From NCBI GenBank assembly GCA_963932145.1, contig OZ010582.1, forward strand, positions 18,619,326 through 18,683,325: 64,000 bases of DNA, written 5' to 3'. How positions within the stretch are numbered: the stretch's first letter is position 1; the number at the start of each line of letters is the position of its first letter. This DNA comes from Acanthosepion lycidas. Lineage: Eukaryota > Mollusca > Cephalopoda > Sepiida > Sepiidae. The notes below the pieces were generated by a model. That model was given only the letters and a program-made list of their open reading frames with translations, had not been told where the DNA came from and searched no databases. Both the position numbers and the translations under genes were made by a program. Positions 43,085-54,357 of the stretch are shown here, piece after piece.

Positions 43085-44575
43085 TATTTATTTTGGTATC
43101 AAACTTGGTGAGCAGGATAAAGCTTGGGCACCACACATGGCATGTAAGAATGTACCAAGTATCTACGTCAGTGGACCAAGGGCAAGAAGAGTTGTCTGAA
43201 GTTTGAAACTCCCATGGTTTGGAGGAAGCTAACAAACCATACCGCTGACTGCTACTTCTGTGCTATTGATGTGATTGGGATCAACAGAAAAAACTGGATC
43301 AGCCTCAAGTATCTTGATCTTCAATCAGCACATCATCCTGTAGCTCATTGTGATAAAGTTCCAATACCTATTTTTGGAGAACTTTCTGACATTAATGAGG
43401 AAGATTTCTCCAGTGTTCAAGAAAATGAATAAGAAGAAATGTTTTTTTGATGATAATGCTCCATATCCTTTTTTTTCCAAAATGATCTAGTTTGCGATCT
43501 CAGCTTGTTAAAGTCCTCTGCAAAACTGTTGGCACCTTGATTGAAGGAAAAAAAAACTCCTCTCTGACTGCTCACCTCACCTTCTAGCACAACAGACATC
43601 AAGAGTATCTTCATTTCTTTTTTTCTCTGAAGAGAAGGACTTGATGTACTGTACAAATATTGCGCAGCTTCTGCACAAAATTGGAATGCCACAGTACAAA
43701 CACAAAGATTGAAGACTGTTCATTGACAGTGGCAAGCAATCAGTGAAAAGTATTCTGTTACACAATGGCAACCACTTTGCCTTTGTACCCCTCACTCACT
43801 CGACTACACTGAAGGAGAAATATGAAACGGTGAAGTATGTGCTGGAGAAAATTTATTATGATCAGCATGAGTGGTTTCTTTGGTTTCTGAAGATGGTGAA
43901 CGTTTTGTTAGGACAACAGTCAGGGTTCACCAAATACCAATGCTTTCTGTGCTTGTGGGATAGTAGGAACATTGCTCAGCCTTACGAAAAAAAAAAAAAG
44001 GACTGGCCTGCTGGGGAGGAATTTATGCAGAGCAAAGAACGTCATCAATAAGCCTCTGGTGGACAGAAACAGGATACTTTTTGTCACTGCTGCACATCAA
44101 GCTTGGCATGATGAAGCAGTTCACCAAAGTTCTGGACAAGGATCGTGGCTGCTTCACTTACTTATGTCAGGCTTTTCCAGGATTAACAATGGAGAAGTTG
44201 AAAGCTGACATCTTTGATGGTCCTCAAATCTGTCAGCTCATCAGAGATCCAGAGTTTGAAAACTCAATGTACAAAGTGGAACTGGAAACATGGAAGGCTT
44301 TTGTTCTGGTCATGAAGGACTTTCTTGGCAACAACAAGACCAGGAACTTTTCATCAATATGCTGACTGCTTTCAGAAACCTTGTATTCAACATGAGCATA
44401 AAAATGCAATATTTATTCTCACATGTGGATCGGTTTCCTGAGAATCTGGAATCAATGAGCAATGAACAGGAGGAGAGATTCCATCAGAACATGAAAGAGA
44501 TGGAGACCAGGGATGTAGTCATGATGGCTGATTACTGCTGAAGAGAGACACCCCTATCACTGTTCATTCTAAGGG
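43085..44575 (+). pseudogene. broken copy of a multi-copy uncharacterised protein
   Basis: About 1.5 kb of protein-like sequence with frameshifts but consistent order. EQDKAWAPHMACK (about 43113), TNHTADCYFCAIDVIGINRK (43230), HHPVAHCDKVPIPIFGELSD (43330), then a Glu/Asp-rich stretch, SILLHNGNHFAFVPLTHS (43745), LGQQSGFTKYQCFLCLWDSR (43910), HIKLGMMKQFTKVLDKDRG (44095), FPGLTMEKLKADIFDGPQI (44170), MSIKMQYLFSHVDRFPENL (44392) and EERFHQNMKEMETRDVVMMADYC (44470, given in part) before a stop. From memory, close relatives are annotated as uncharacterised proteins in many copies in arthropod and cephalopod genomes, which suggests a mobile or amplified gene. The single uninterrupted run without introns fits a retrocopy or transposon gene. 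Function unknown. Confidence 0.65.
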
Positions 44576-45150
44576 TTTGAATAAATGGAATTTCAAGCCC
44601 AGAATTTTGAACAATGATGATGTAACATGCAATTTTTGATGTAATATTTAATTAATAAATTGTGTTAGAAAACAATTTTTTCTCTTAAAAACTTATTTCA
44701 CATGAGAAATATCAGCAAAATTCAATCAATAATGTCATAAAAATTATAATAGATTTAGTCAGAAGATCGGATTTTTAAAAACTCAACTTCACACAAAAAC
44801 ATGACCTAATCAAGCAAAACAGATGTAATGACATCAGATTCAGCTGTGAAAATTGTCCTAAATCATTTGGTAAAACATAGACGACTTAAAAAAAAAACTT
44901 TTTCCCCCCAGTGATGTATGTCAACATCTCTTTTGAGAAAAGTAATATTTTTTTAATTTCTTGCTGTCAAATTCAATGACAAAATTACTAGCCATTTAAC
45001 TGCATACTAAAAATAATTTAAAGCATAAATGAATTATGGCATCTTATTTGTCAAATTTAAAGTAACAAATTTTATTTGGCATCACCATCAACATAGAAAT
45101 AGATATTTTGTACTGTGTACTGGACTCTCCTGATAATGCAGGAATGTGTT
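44576..45150. other. non-coding DNA, nothing recognised
   Basis: AATAAA-like signals near 44655 could be the 3' end of the pseudogene's transcript. Otherwise nothing. Confidence 0.4.
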
Positions 45151-45153
45151 ATG

Positions 45154-45154
<1 letters not shown>

Positions 45155-45217
<63 letters not shown>
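45155..45217. repeat. (TA)n microsatellite
   Basis: More than 60 bases of TA leading into a palindromic repeat. Confidence 0.95.
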
Positions 45218-45218
<1 letters not shown>

Positions 45219-45434
45219 TGAACATTGAGGTCAACACCCAGAAGTGACAGTCTATTTCATGCTTAATCACAATCTTCAAGTCAAGCAGGTTTAAGCATGA
45301 AACAGACTGTCACCACTGAGTGTTGACTTCAACATACACTTTTATATTTATACATGTTCCATCCTTGATACTGAGCACTTCAACCCATAAATATAGCATA
45401 ACTTAAAACTATATTTTTATCATATATATATATA

Positions 45435-45435
<1 letters not shown>
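45218..45435. repeat. palindromic repeat with hammerhead-like arms
   Basis: Left arm on the minus strand: TTGAAGATTGTGATTAAGCA, GAAAT, AGACTGTCAC. Right arm on the plus strand: GCATGAAACAGACTGTCACC. ACA-GAC-TGT followed by C fits a 3-bp hammerhead stem III plus cleavage base. Outer parts share GGTGTTGACCTC/GAGTGTTGACTTC. The right side continues into CATAAATATAGCATA and TTTTTATCA(TA)n, shared with 62190-62390. Confidence 0.6.
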
Positions 45436-45466
<31 letters not shown>

Positions 45467-46260
45467 CAGAGATAAATGTTACTAGTAGAAGACTGATGAC
45501 AAAAAGAAAAGCTTAAAATCATATTTTCTATGATGGTGTACTGATTAAAACACTGTTATAAAAGAAGGGAGGAATGGTATGTATGTTGTTCCAAGTAAAA
45601 GATAAAGTAAGCCATTTTGTTTACTAGAATGAGATGAGATCAGTAAGCACTTTCAGTCAAAAAGTGCAGAATAAAATAAATGCCATTTCAAGATTAGTCT
45701 GAAAGCAAACAAAAATGAAAGAAAAACTTGGCTTCTATGTAGACTTGAACAGCAGCAAACAAGGACATTATGTTTGGAATCCAAGAGAATGAAGAGAAGA
45801 GAATTTGCAATAAAAACAAGTGGCTTCATATTTCAGTCAAGACTAAATAAACTTTCAAAGACAACTTCATCCAGTTTGGCAATACAATGCAAAGTAGTCA
45901 ATCTTGATAAAGTATTACTTAAAAAACAAAAAAAAAAAAAAAACACATGACCAGAAAAAGAAAAAAGTAGATATAAGAAGAGAAAGAGGAATTAAAGTTC
46001 TTGATCAGTGCATTAAAGAACAGAGTCCTCAATATGATCTCTTCTTAGCTCTCTTTCTCTATCTCACTGTTTCTGTCTTAAAGGGACATTATTCTATGAA
46101 CTACTTATATATACTTAGAAAAAACAAACATATTTCAATAAAAAAAAAAAAAAAAAAAAAATCAAGGAAAATTACCTGTAAATTCTGACCAAACATTAAG
46201 AACAGTAACTGCTACATATAATTCCAACCAACAAATACTTTCATAAGAATATATAATGTC
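45436..46260. other. non-coding DNA with A-rich tracts
   Basis: GATA/GAGA run at 45431-45470. Poly-A at 45927-45943 and 46140-46160. No gene. Confidence 0.5.
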
Positions 46261-46261
46261 A

Positions 46262-46585
46262 CTTCAGGATATAGACAATCACAGCTCTCTACAACTTCCT
46301 TTTCTTTTAATCTCTATAAATTGTGAATTATCATTACTATTCTTGTGAAAGGTAGCAAAATAGTGACAAATTGAGTTCTACATGGTTTTGAATTCTTTCT
46401 TCTAGATTGGTTGTCTAACCAAAGTAGCAGAGCCAGTATGTCCTATTATTTTACTAATAGATGACGGAAGAAAAGATGTCTCAAAGACATTAATACAAAG
46501 TGAACACAACAGTCTTGATTGGAATTTGAACTTGACTTGATGCTTCCATTTACCATACCAATAACCATTATGCCACAAAGCTTAT
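46262..46585 (-). mobile_element. SINE-B copy with LINE-like 3' end
   Basis: The minus strand starts with TTTGTGGCATAATGGTTATT (A-box region) and CAAGTTCAAATTCCAATC (B-box region). The body has GACATACTGGCTCTGC and GGTTAGACAACCAATCTAGA. It ends AGGAAGTTGTAGAGAGCTGT, GATTGTCTATATCCTGAAG (46302-46265), which mirrors the LINE ends at 5945-5990 and 18885-18925. SINE tails that copy a partner LINE's 3' end are the classic basis for its trans mobilisation. Confidence 0.75.
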
Positions 46586-46589
46586 ACAA

Positions 46590-48045
46590 GTATATAAATG
46601 CATGCACAATTATTTTCCCTGCCTAATACAGCAACAAAAAAACCCTCAAAAATCTCTGAAATGAAAAACAACATATTTTACAGAAACTTTAATAATTGCC
46701 AAAATTTCCGTCATACAAATTTTTTTTTCTTTTCATTTTTTATAACAAAGAAAATAATTATCTTTACTTTCTATCAAGATAATTAATTATGGATAATTAT
46801 AAGTATTTTCATGGTTCAATTCTTTCAGATAGGGATGAAACAAAATGCTGCCATGTTAGTTTTACAAAGGACTGCTGCACACTAATAATGATGTAAAAGG
46901 AAATTTCCCATTCAGTCACAAATTACTTGCACACTCATATCTCCACATATTAAGGAGGAAAGCTAATCTCAGAGCTAGTTACACAATCTGGTTATTTTTT
47001 TAAAAGGCCAAGGGTTAACTCATCAGTTGTAGAAGTGAATACTTCCATGAAAAGTGGCTGGAAAGTTCCAGGAAAGCAGACAAGATGAATAGAAAACATT
47101 GAAATTGATATGTCAGTTAAGATGGCTGCTGCAAGCAGATTTCAGGGTTACATGTATTTTATTTGTTACTGAGTAAATATGGGAATTGCAATATCATTAA
47201 CTACATCAGACCCTTAAGAAAACAAATGCTACAAAGCTGATATAAGAGACATTGATTTTAGCTGGCAAAACACTTAGCCAAGATTGCTTTTGATGAAAAA
47301 GACTGAGAGAAATTACAACTGAACATCCAACTTTGAATGATACATAGGGGAAGGGTGTATGCAAAGAGAAATAAGACTGTTTGGTCAATGTGCCATTTCT
47401 GAAAGTTGTCAAAAAAATGAAAATATTATTGTTCAATGATACACATGATCTGCATCGAGAGAGAAAAGGCTTAAAGCTTATGTTATTAGCAAGAAGAGAA
47501 AAATACTATGATTTTTGGTTAGTAAGTGTTAAACCAATATAAAGAAATGTAGAATGAAGGAAATTGAAAGAAAAAAAAAAACATGATCAGAAGAAAGAAA
47601 AAGAAACTAACAGGAAGAAGAAGAAGAATATGATTAAAAGAAAGCCTTTGATAAAAAATAAACAATCATCAAAGCAATACAAAGAGATGTATTTGCAGAA
47701 GTTGTTCACTTCAAAAGGTGAGCTTTTACAAACTATCTTTGATCACTAGAAACATTCTATCAATCATACCCATTATAAAACCAGAGGGACATTGATTGGG
47801 CCAAGTGAGCACATGAAATGCAAAAACGATGAGTAAAAGTAAAAGAATAACAACATAAATAACAACAATACAACATTGTTTAATAATGACATAGAAAAAG
47901 TAATGATAATATGAAATCAATAATAGTAACAGAAAGAACAAAAATCATTGATGATAAAAAAACCATAGAAATTAATAATTGAACCTGCAAACAAATTGTA
48001 TGAGTAGAAAACAAAAGCTGTCTTTGAAAACAGAGTAGAATACTA
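46590..48045. other. non-coding DNA, nothing recognised
   Basis: Purine-rich 47545-47690. No domain in the open frames. Confidence 0.5.
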
Positions 48046-48049
48046 TAAA

Positions 48050-48210
48050 ATTATAAGAATTGTTTCAGCCAATCCATTCTACAGCCTTCTTCAGGTGAAT
48101 AATTCAAAAGGAAAAATAAAGTTTGTTTTTTGTTGTTGTTCTCCCCACTCTAATCCTTTCCTTATGGAGAAGGCTGTAGACTGGATGGGCTGGAATTATA
48201 TTGAAATAAC
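48050..48210. repeat. inverted pair of hammerhead-like repeats
   Basis: Left arm on the minus strand: CTGAAGA (48094-48088), AGGCTGTAGAATGGATTGGCT, GAAAC (48066-48062). Right arm on the plus strand (48165-48210): GAGAAGGCTGTAGACTGGAT, GGGCTGGAATTATATTGAAA. The right arm's core is mutated. The interior is T/G-rich. Confidence 0.55.
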
Positions 48211-48412
48211 ATCACTATCATAATGAAGTAGTTTCAAAGTCTAGAATGAAAGTCATCAACAAAAAGATTGAGATTCACACTGTCCTCATACCATTCAAGC
48301 AAGGAAAGCAACTTATGAACATACAGCTAACCACAGTGTTTGCCTAAGAATTGAAAACTTGACATAAAAGATGAAACTCATCATAATAATAGATAAAAAC
48401 TGGGAATGGTCC

Positions 48413-48415
<3 letters not shown>
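48211..48415. other. non-coding DNA
   Basis: Nothing recognised. Confidence 0.4.

Positions 48416-48464
<49 letters not shown>
48416..48464. repeat. (TA)n microsatellite
   Basis: Nearly 50 bases of TA. Confidence 0.95.
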
Positions 48465-48471
<7 letters not shown>

Positions 48472-48479
48472 TAATCTTG

Positions 48480-48910
48480 AGTTCTGCGTCATCTCAGGAT
48501 CCCCACACTATTAATAAAAATGGTATCAACGAAAACGGTCATTTATTTTTGGTATTGGTTTTATTAACCTGGTAGCTTGGATTCTAAAAGACACCAGTAG
48601 AACTGACAGGACCACATGTCGGACATTGGTTTAGCATCCCTCTGCAGGTGGTATTAGCCAGTTGCAAATCTGGGTGTGGGAGGCATATTGACATGTCAGA
48701 ATTCTCGAAACCTTCTGTTGAATTTGCACCATTTTGGATTTATATTCAAAACCCAGACAAAGGCAATCCATCACTGTCAGAATGCCTGGCCCACAAGCCA
48801 TTCCGGTCAATCACTGACCATTCTGGCCCTGGCCTTCGCATTCTGTAAGATTAAAAACTGGAAATCTGAGAAAAGAGAGAAACCCTGCAAATGCCAACAG
48901 TGCTAAAAAA
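48480..48910 (+). other. higher-GC, possibly protein-derived segment
   Basis: Clearly less AT-rich than the flanks. Two overlapping plus-strand frames read like protein: GCGRHIDMSEFSKPSVEF (48648-48848 frame) and HCQNAWPTSHSGQSLTIL (48676-48906 frame). I recognise neither. It may be the eroded remains of a retrocopy or transposon gene. Confidence 0.3.
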
Positions 48911-49014
48911 TACAGAGGAAAGTGTAAGAGATTTTATCAAACTTGTTATCATTTGATCCCAAATAACAATCACATAACTTGTTTGCAGTGGTTCATAATA
49001 ATAGTGAAATTATG

Positions 49015-49580
49015 TGAACCATATGAGGATTGTTTGAACCAAGTGAATACCTAGAATTCAAATTAAAGATAAAAGTGATGTGAGTAAGAATAAGAGATAT
49101 AAGAATAATATTACAAGGAAGAAATGATCTTTATTGTATTAACAGGTGTAGATATCATAATAATAACAATAAAGAATAATAGTAATAATAAACACTATTG
49201 AAAAGAATGACATCCCATAATAATAGAATTGAAATATCACAATAAGTGATGAGAAAATACCAAAATTAATGAGAAAAAAAGAAATATCATAATAGTAATA
49301 AATAATAAAATAATATTATTAGGTTGGTGCAAAAATAATGACGTAATAATGTCGTTTTTTCACGTCAGAAAACAACATTATTACGTCATTATTTTTGCAC
49401 CAACCTAATAATATAAAAGAATAAAGATAACCTAACTAAAACATAGTCAAAATATTAAATAAAATTGAAAGAATAACAGATATCACAAGAAATAAAAGTA
49501 GTTCCTGAGAAAATTATAAAAAGTTATAAATGGAAAATTATCATTGATTTGATTTTTGAAGAGTGAAAAAACACAATTCA
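49015..49580 (+). repeat. diverged dispersed repeat, copy 1 (MITE-filled)
   Basis: Matches 52815-53235 in the same orientation, for example AGAATAAAGATAACCTAACTAA, TAGTCAAAATATTAAATAAA and ATTGAAAGAATAACAGA. This copy is interrupted by the MITE at 49319-49408. Confidence 0.75.
49319..49408. mobile_element. MADE1-like mariner MITE, 90 bp
   Basis: Ends TTAGGTTGGTGCAAAAATAA and complement, arms of about 45 bases with one mismatch, TA duplications at 49317-49318 and 49409-49410. Each arm has an extra ACGTAATAATG relative to the 80-bp copy at 30890. Confidence 0.9.
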
Positions 49581-50130
49581 TTGAAAAATAACAAAATTTA
49601 AGTTAAAAAAAAAAAAGAAAGAGAAATCACAATTGCTTTCATAAAACTTATTTTAAGCAATTGTATCCATAAGATACTACAATTACCACATGTAAGCAGC
49701 AATGTAGAGGTAATATTTTGTAGAGTGATGGAGTTGGGGAGTGCACAAGTGGTTTTGTGATTGTGCAAGAAATGTGAGAGAGTAAGTACAAGGTGCATGA
49801 ATTTCTGAGAAATTCCAAACTTTCTTCTGTAATTATTTCTAAACAGAAAATCACTCAATATAAAAATAAACAAAAATTAGGAAAGAGAAAAGAGATCAAA
49901 AAAGAACTGGGAATAAAAATAAAAGAGGAATAGTTAACCTCTTATGACATGCACATGTAAAAATACAAATTGATTAAAGATTATGAGGAATCAATAGTAC
50001 AAACTGAGGTAAAGAGGCAGATAGAGGTAGACAGATCAGAACATACTGATGTACATGGATCAGAACAGATCAGAAGAAATATGAACAAGCAAGGACAGAC
50101 TGAAACAGCTAAATAGATTCAAACAAACCT
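49581..50130. other. non-coding DNA, nothing recognised
   Basis: No supportable feature. CAGATCAGAACA-type short repeats near 50030-50075. Confidence 0.45.
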
Positions 50131-50134
50131 ACAG

Positions 50135-50405
50135 AGATTTATATTATGATTGATTTGATTTTTATGGGTTGTTTAAAGCTGAAACATATTTTGGCCTGTA
50201 AGAATAAATTTTTTTATTAAGGAAAATTGCATTAAGAATTTTTTTGAGAATAACAAGGTTATTTCCAGATGCAAGTTCTACTATTTAACCCATGGGGGAG
50301 AAATGGTTTCATAACTTTCCCAAGGGTATTTGCACATAAGTGACTATAAGAAAGTTGACTGGAATTCAAACTTGGCTCTCAAATTTCTCATTCCAAGCCA
50401 CTGTT
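50135..50405 (-). mobile_element. SINE-A copy lacking the 5S head
   Basis: On the minus strand: GAGCCAAGTTTGAATTCCAG, TTATGTGCAAATACCCTTGG, CATTTCTCCCCCATGGGTTA, TAGTAGAACTTGCATCTGGA, then TTCTTACAGGCCAAAATATG and AAATCAATCAT at the 3' end. Closest to 32775-33085. Confidence 0.75.
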
Positions 50406-50519
50406 CATGTTAAGTAAGGAATTAAAAAAGTGAAATAGATAGAATCAGTATAAGGGAGAGAAAAATGGAAATAAAGAGCAAACTAAAAGATAAAGGAATG
50501 AAAAAATGAAAAGATGAGA

Positions 50520-50745
50520 TAGAATAATAGAATAAAGAAAAGACAGAATGACAGAATAAAGAAAAGACAGAATGACAGAATAAAGAAAAGACAGAATGAC
50601 AGAATAAAGAAAAGACAGAATGACAGAATAAAGAAAAGACAGAATGACAGAATAAAGAAAAGACAGAATGACAGAATAAAGAAAAGACAGAATAACAGAA
50701 TAAAGAAAAGACAGAATAACAGAATAAAGAAAAGACAGAAAAATG
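50520..50745 (+). repeat. 24-bp minisatellite, about nine copies
   Basis: Unit AGAATAAAGAAAAGACAG plus AATGAC, nearly perfect and a multiple of three. All six frames therefore stay open as 8-residue repeats, a trap for gene callers. Confidence 0.95.
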
Positions 50746-52810
50746 AAAACAATAAAAATGGGAGATGAAGAAAGAATAATAATGAAGAAATGGTGGATGT
50801 TGAGCAAAATAAGAAAAAGAATAAAAGTTTAAGAGAATGAAACAAAAAAAGCAAAGAAATGAACAAATGAAAGAATAAAAATAAATGACTGAATGAGATG
50901 CTGGAGATAGAAAAGAAATCATTTTAAGTTGTTATGAGAAAATGAAGGTTGTTTTATTTTTGGAGGTTTTGTTTGTTTTGACAATATGAAAGCACAAATT
51001 GTTCATCTTACTTCAAAAGAAGAGCTGAACAGAAGTGTAGCAAAAGAATGAAAGATTCTGAAGGAAAAATGACAAAAACCGCTAAATAGGACTATGTCTA
51101 ATGCAATGAAGCATATCAGGAACAAGAATTTGGTGCAATATATTAGGTTCTTCAGAAAAGTAATATTGTATTTTTGAAACAGAATAAAAAGGCTATTCAA
51201 ATGTAACAATTCTTTACACTATCATTATGCTTATTAGCAATAACAAAAACTTATAATGAAACAAATTATTTTGTGTTTTATAGAAAGAATCTAACATTAT
51301 TAACAAGAATCTTAAAAATACTCTGAACTGTTTATTCCATGCTGTAAACCTGTATACTATTAAATACTAATATCTCTATCCCATAAAATTTGCTACATTT
51401 AATGTATGAAATTTATATGCAAATGTAACAACTATTATGGGACAGAGTTAGTATATTTTTTAACATTTTAACTATTATGAATCATAATAATGCAGGAAAT
51501 ATTGTTTAGATATATTTAGATATTGGGAAAGTTAAGAATTCTAATGAAAAGAGTACAAATGCTAAGTCAATAAAAATATTGAAGATTAGTTGGCCAGATT
51601 GAAATCTGATGGAAATTTCAGTTTAGAAATATTAACTAGAACCTTCAAAAATGCTTATGAGGAAGGTATTGGGAGGATTTGAACCCAAAATAAACCTAGA
51701 AAGATTTAGTAAATTCAGTACAACTGAATTTTTCCTACACAACTTCAAAGCCATGAAGAAGGTGTGAGGACAAGATTAATGTGTTTACCAAAATTCTGTA
51801 AAATCCTGAATCTAGGAACAGTCTATTTGATGGGCTTCTTACCAAAATGTTTGAGTCCATTTGGAGGGAGACACAAGTGTCTACCCTTGCTATTAACTGC
51901 TCTCATTGTCTCAAGAATATTATTTGAAATCAATCAGAACAACTGTAACCATTAGCAATCTTTATGGTATTAAACTGTGGATAGTTTTTAAAACAGCATT
52001 CTTTTTTTTTTAATAATTTTTCTGCCTTTCAAGCCTTCAGATCACAAAAGCCATGGCCTACTAGAATGAACAAAAGAATTCTTTGATAATCTCATTCTGG
52101 CAGGTACACAACATTAGACCATTAGACGACCATATCCAGTAACCATTGACAGTGGAAATAGCAAACTGACAAAAACACCCACACCTGCAACAATTGATAA
52201 TGCCTTGATGCATTATATTTGGCGCCAATGACTATAAAAGGTGTGCATTTGGCACTGCAACCAATTGAAGGTATACACAGTTGTTCTAGTCAGAAACTGA
52301 TGAAAGTATAAAATCTTCATTCTATGTTTGAAATGTTTTATTTTCATACAAATCAACAATATAAAAATAGAATATCTAAGAACTGTAATATACACATAAA
52401 TAATTTAATAATTTAAATGCATATAGAAATATTAAAATATGGAGCTACATATAAGACCTAAAGTTGTGCAAAAATTAACCAATTATCATATCATTAAAGT
52501 TAATATGTACATTTTCTTTAAGATGCTGCCATTTTGAAAAAGAGTTCTCTTGTTCTCTTATCAGTTTTACTAAACTGATGACTTGCTAAGATGAATTATT
52601 TCTTCCATAGCAGCAAAAAGGTTAAAAGATTTGGCACTAAGAAAGTTTCCAGTGATCTGATTAAATGGAAACTGAAAGTGTTAAATTCAGCAAAAGGGGA
52701 ATGCTAACCTAACCTCCTAACCTAATAATTTGATCTCCAGTTTTGATTTTACTGAGTGTGAACTTTCATTGTTATTAATTGATACACTTCTCTTGGCCAA
52801 ATCAGGACAT
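50746..52810. other. non-coding DNA, nothing recognised
   Basis: A B-box-like GGGTTCAAATCCTCCC on the minus strand at 51688-51673 may be SINE debris. The 63-codon frame at 51764 is unsupported. Confidence 0.45.
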
Positions 52811-52814
52811 TGTG

Positions 52815-53235
52815 TGTGTATGAATACCTGGAAATCAAATTAAATAGTCTTACTAGATGATGTCAGTAAAAATAAGAGATATAATAATACAAAGAAGAAA
52901 TGAGGTTTATTATATTAACAGACATCATTGTAAACAACAGTGAAAAGAATAACATCTCATAATAATAATAATAGAATCTAAATAATATCACAATAAATAA
53001 TGAGAAAATACCAAAATTAATATGAAAAAAAAAAGAAACATAATAATAGCAATAAAATAAGATAATAATAGTAATAAATAACAAAATATTATTAATACAA
53101 CAGAATAAAGATAACCTAACTAAAATATAGTCAAAATATTAAATAAAATTGAAAGAATAACAGAAACACAAGATATAAAAGTAATTTCTGAGAATGTCAA
53201 TGTCAAATTATCATTGATTTTGGGAGAGAGAAAAT
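52815..53235 (+). repeat. diverged dispersed repeat, copy 2 (empty site)
   Basis: Second copy of 49015-49580. At the position of the MITE it reads ATTATTAATACAACAGAATA, which equals copy 1 with the MITE and one TA removed. Confidence 0.75.
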
Positions 53236-54177
53236 GACTATATTCTTGAGTACAGTGCTAGTATTTATGATCAGTTTTTTATGCAGAAAGATAGGGAGTT
53301 GCACTATACACAGGCAATTTTTTGGAGAGGTTAAAAATCAGGCATTTTCAGTGACTGATTGCACTATACACAAGTAAATTTGTAATAAGTCTGGGCTGGG
53401 CTGAATGGTGCTTTGTGACCTTCACTACCTTATCAACATTTGCTTTTTTTCTTACCTACATTTATATATGTTACAAATTAAACTAAGGACAACTGACTGC
53501 TAAAGAATGAAAAAATTTTCATATTCTGACATCATTTTAGTCCAAATCCATGAATTTGTTTTGCTCATGCAAAGTCTTGTAAAAAATACTATATAAAATT
53601 CACTATTTTTTATCCATAATGTTGAACGTGTTAAAACTACACAACTTTTTAACAAGAAAAATCTCAAGTTGATGTTAAAAATTGCTGCAAAACATTGTTG
53701 ATTTATTTAAGATGGAATGATCTATTATGATATATCTATAATTTGTATTTAGATACTTTGTATTTTTCAATTTTTCTAGTTGAATTGTTCACCTATATTG
53801 CATATGACCTATTATTGTAGATAATTAGGTTACAATAAAATTTTATATGACTATCTTATGAAAATTGAGATGTAATAGAGTAGAGGCCCTCCTATATCAT
53901 AAATTTGGTGGGGTGCCCACAAGACCTTTTCACCAGCCCTGAACTGTAAACGTATTTTAATTCATAATGAATAATGTCCATTCTCCTTGTTTGAAAAAAT
54001 TGCTTCAGAAATCACACTGTTCACTGAAGCATGAAGATGATGGTTTGAGGTGGATTTATGGATTTAGATTATAAATAAATAAGGAGTAAAATGTTTTTCA
54101 GGAATATTTCTTGACAAATATGCCTGTTTTATTACAAACAATATGATATCTATATTATACAAGTTGTTACAAAAACT
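53236..54177. other. non-coding DNA, nothing recognised
   Basis: No supportable feature. GCACTATACACA occurs twice (53299 and 53360). Confidence 0.45.
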
Positions 54178-54357
54178 TTGTTAAAGTGGAATTAAATATA
54201 TTTTATTTCTAAATATCCCTTGTCTTGTAAAAGAGTGAAACAGTGTTAACTGTTACAAGCATGAAAAATAATATGCAAACTGAATTCAAACTTGTGAAAG
54301 GCATAAATCCACTTCTCCCTGCAATTTGTTTCATCACTAGATACTTTGAAAACTATT
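54178..54357 (+). repeat. perfect 180-bp inverted repeat, left arm
   Basis: All 180 bases are identical to the complement of 55627-55806. It starts TTGTTAAAGTGGAATTAAAT and includes a SINE-A-like fragment (AAATCCACTTCTCCCTGCAA). The outer flanks show no shared target duplication. Confidence 0.95.

Noticed and set aside
45490-45515. CTGATGACAAAAAGAAAAG as a hammerhead core
   Set aside because: No possible stem II or stem III, and the sequence is low-complexity.
50422-50922. Three overlapping minus-strand frames of 120-166 codons with 8-residue repeats
   Set aside because: All come from the 24-bp minisatellite, whose unit is a multiple of three. No start context or domain.
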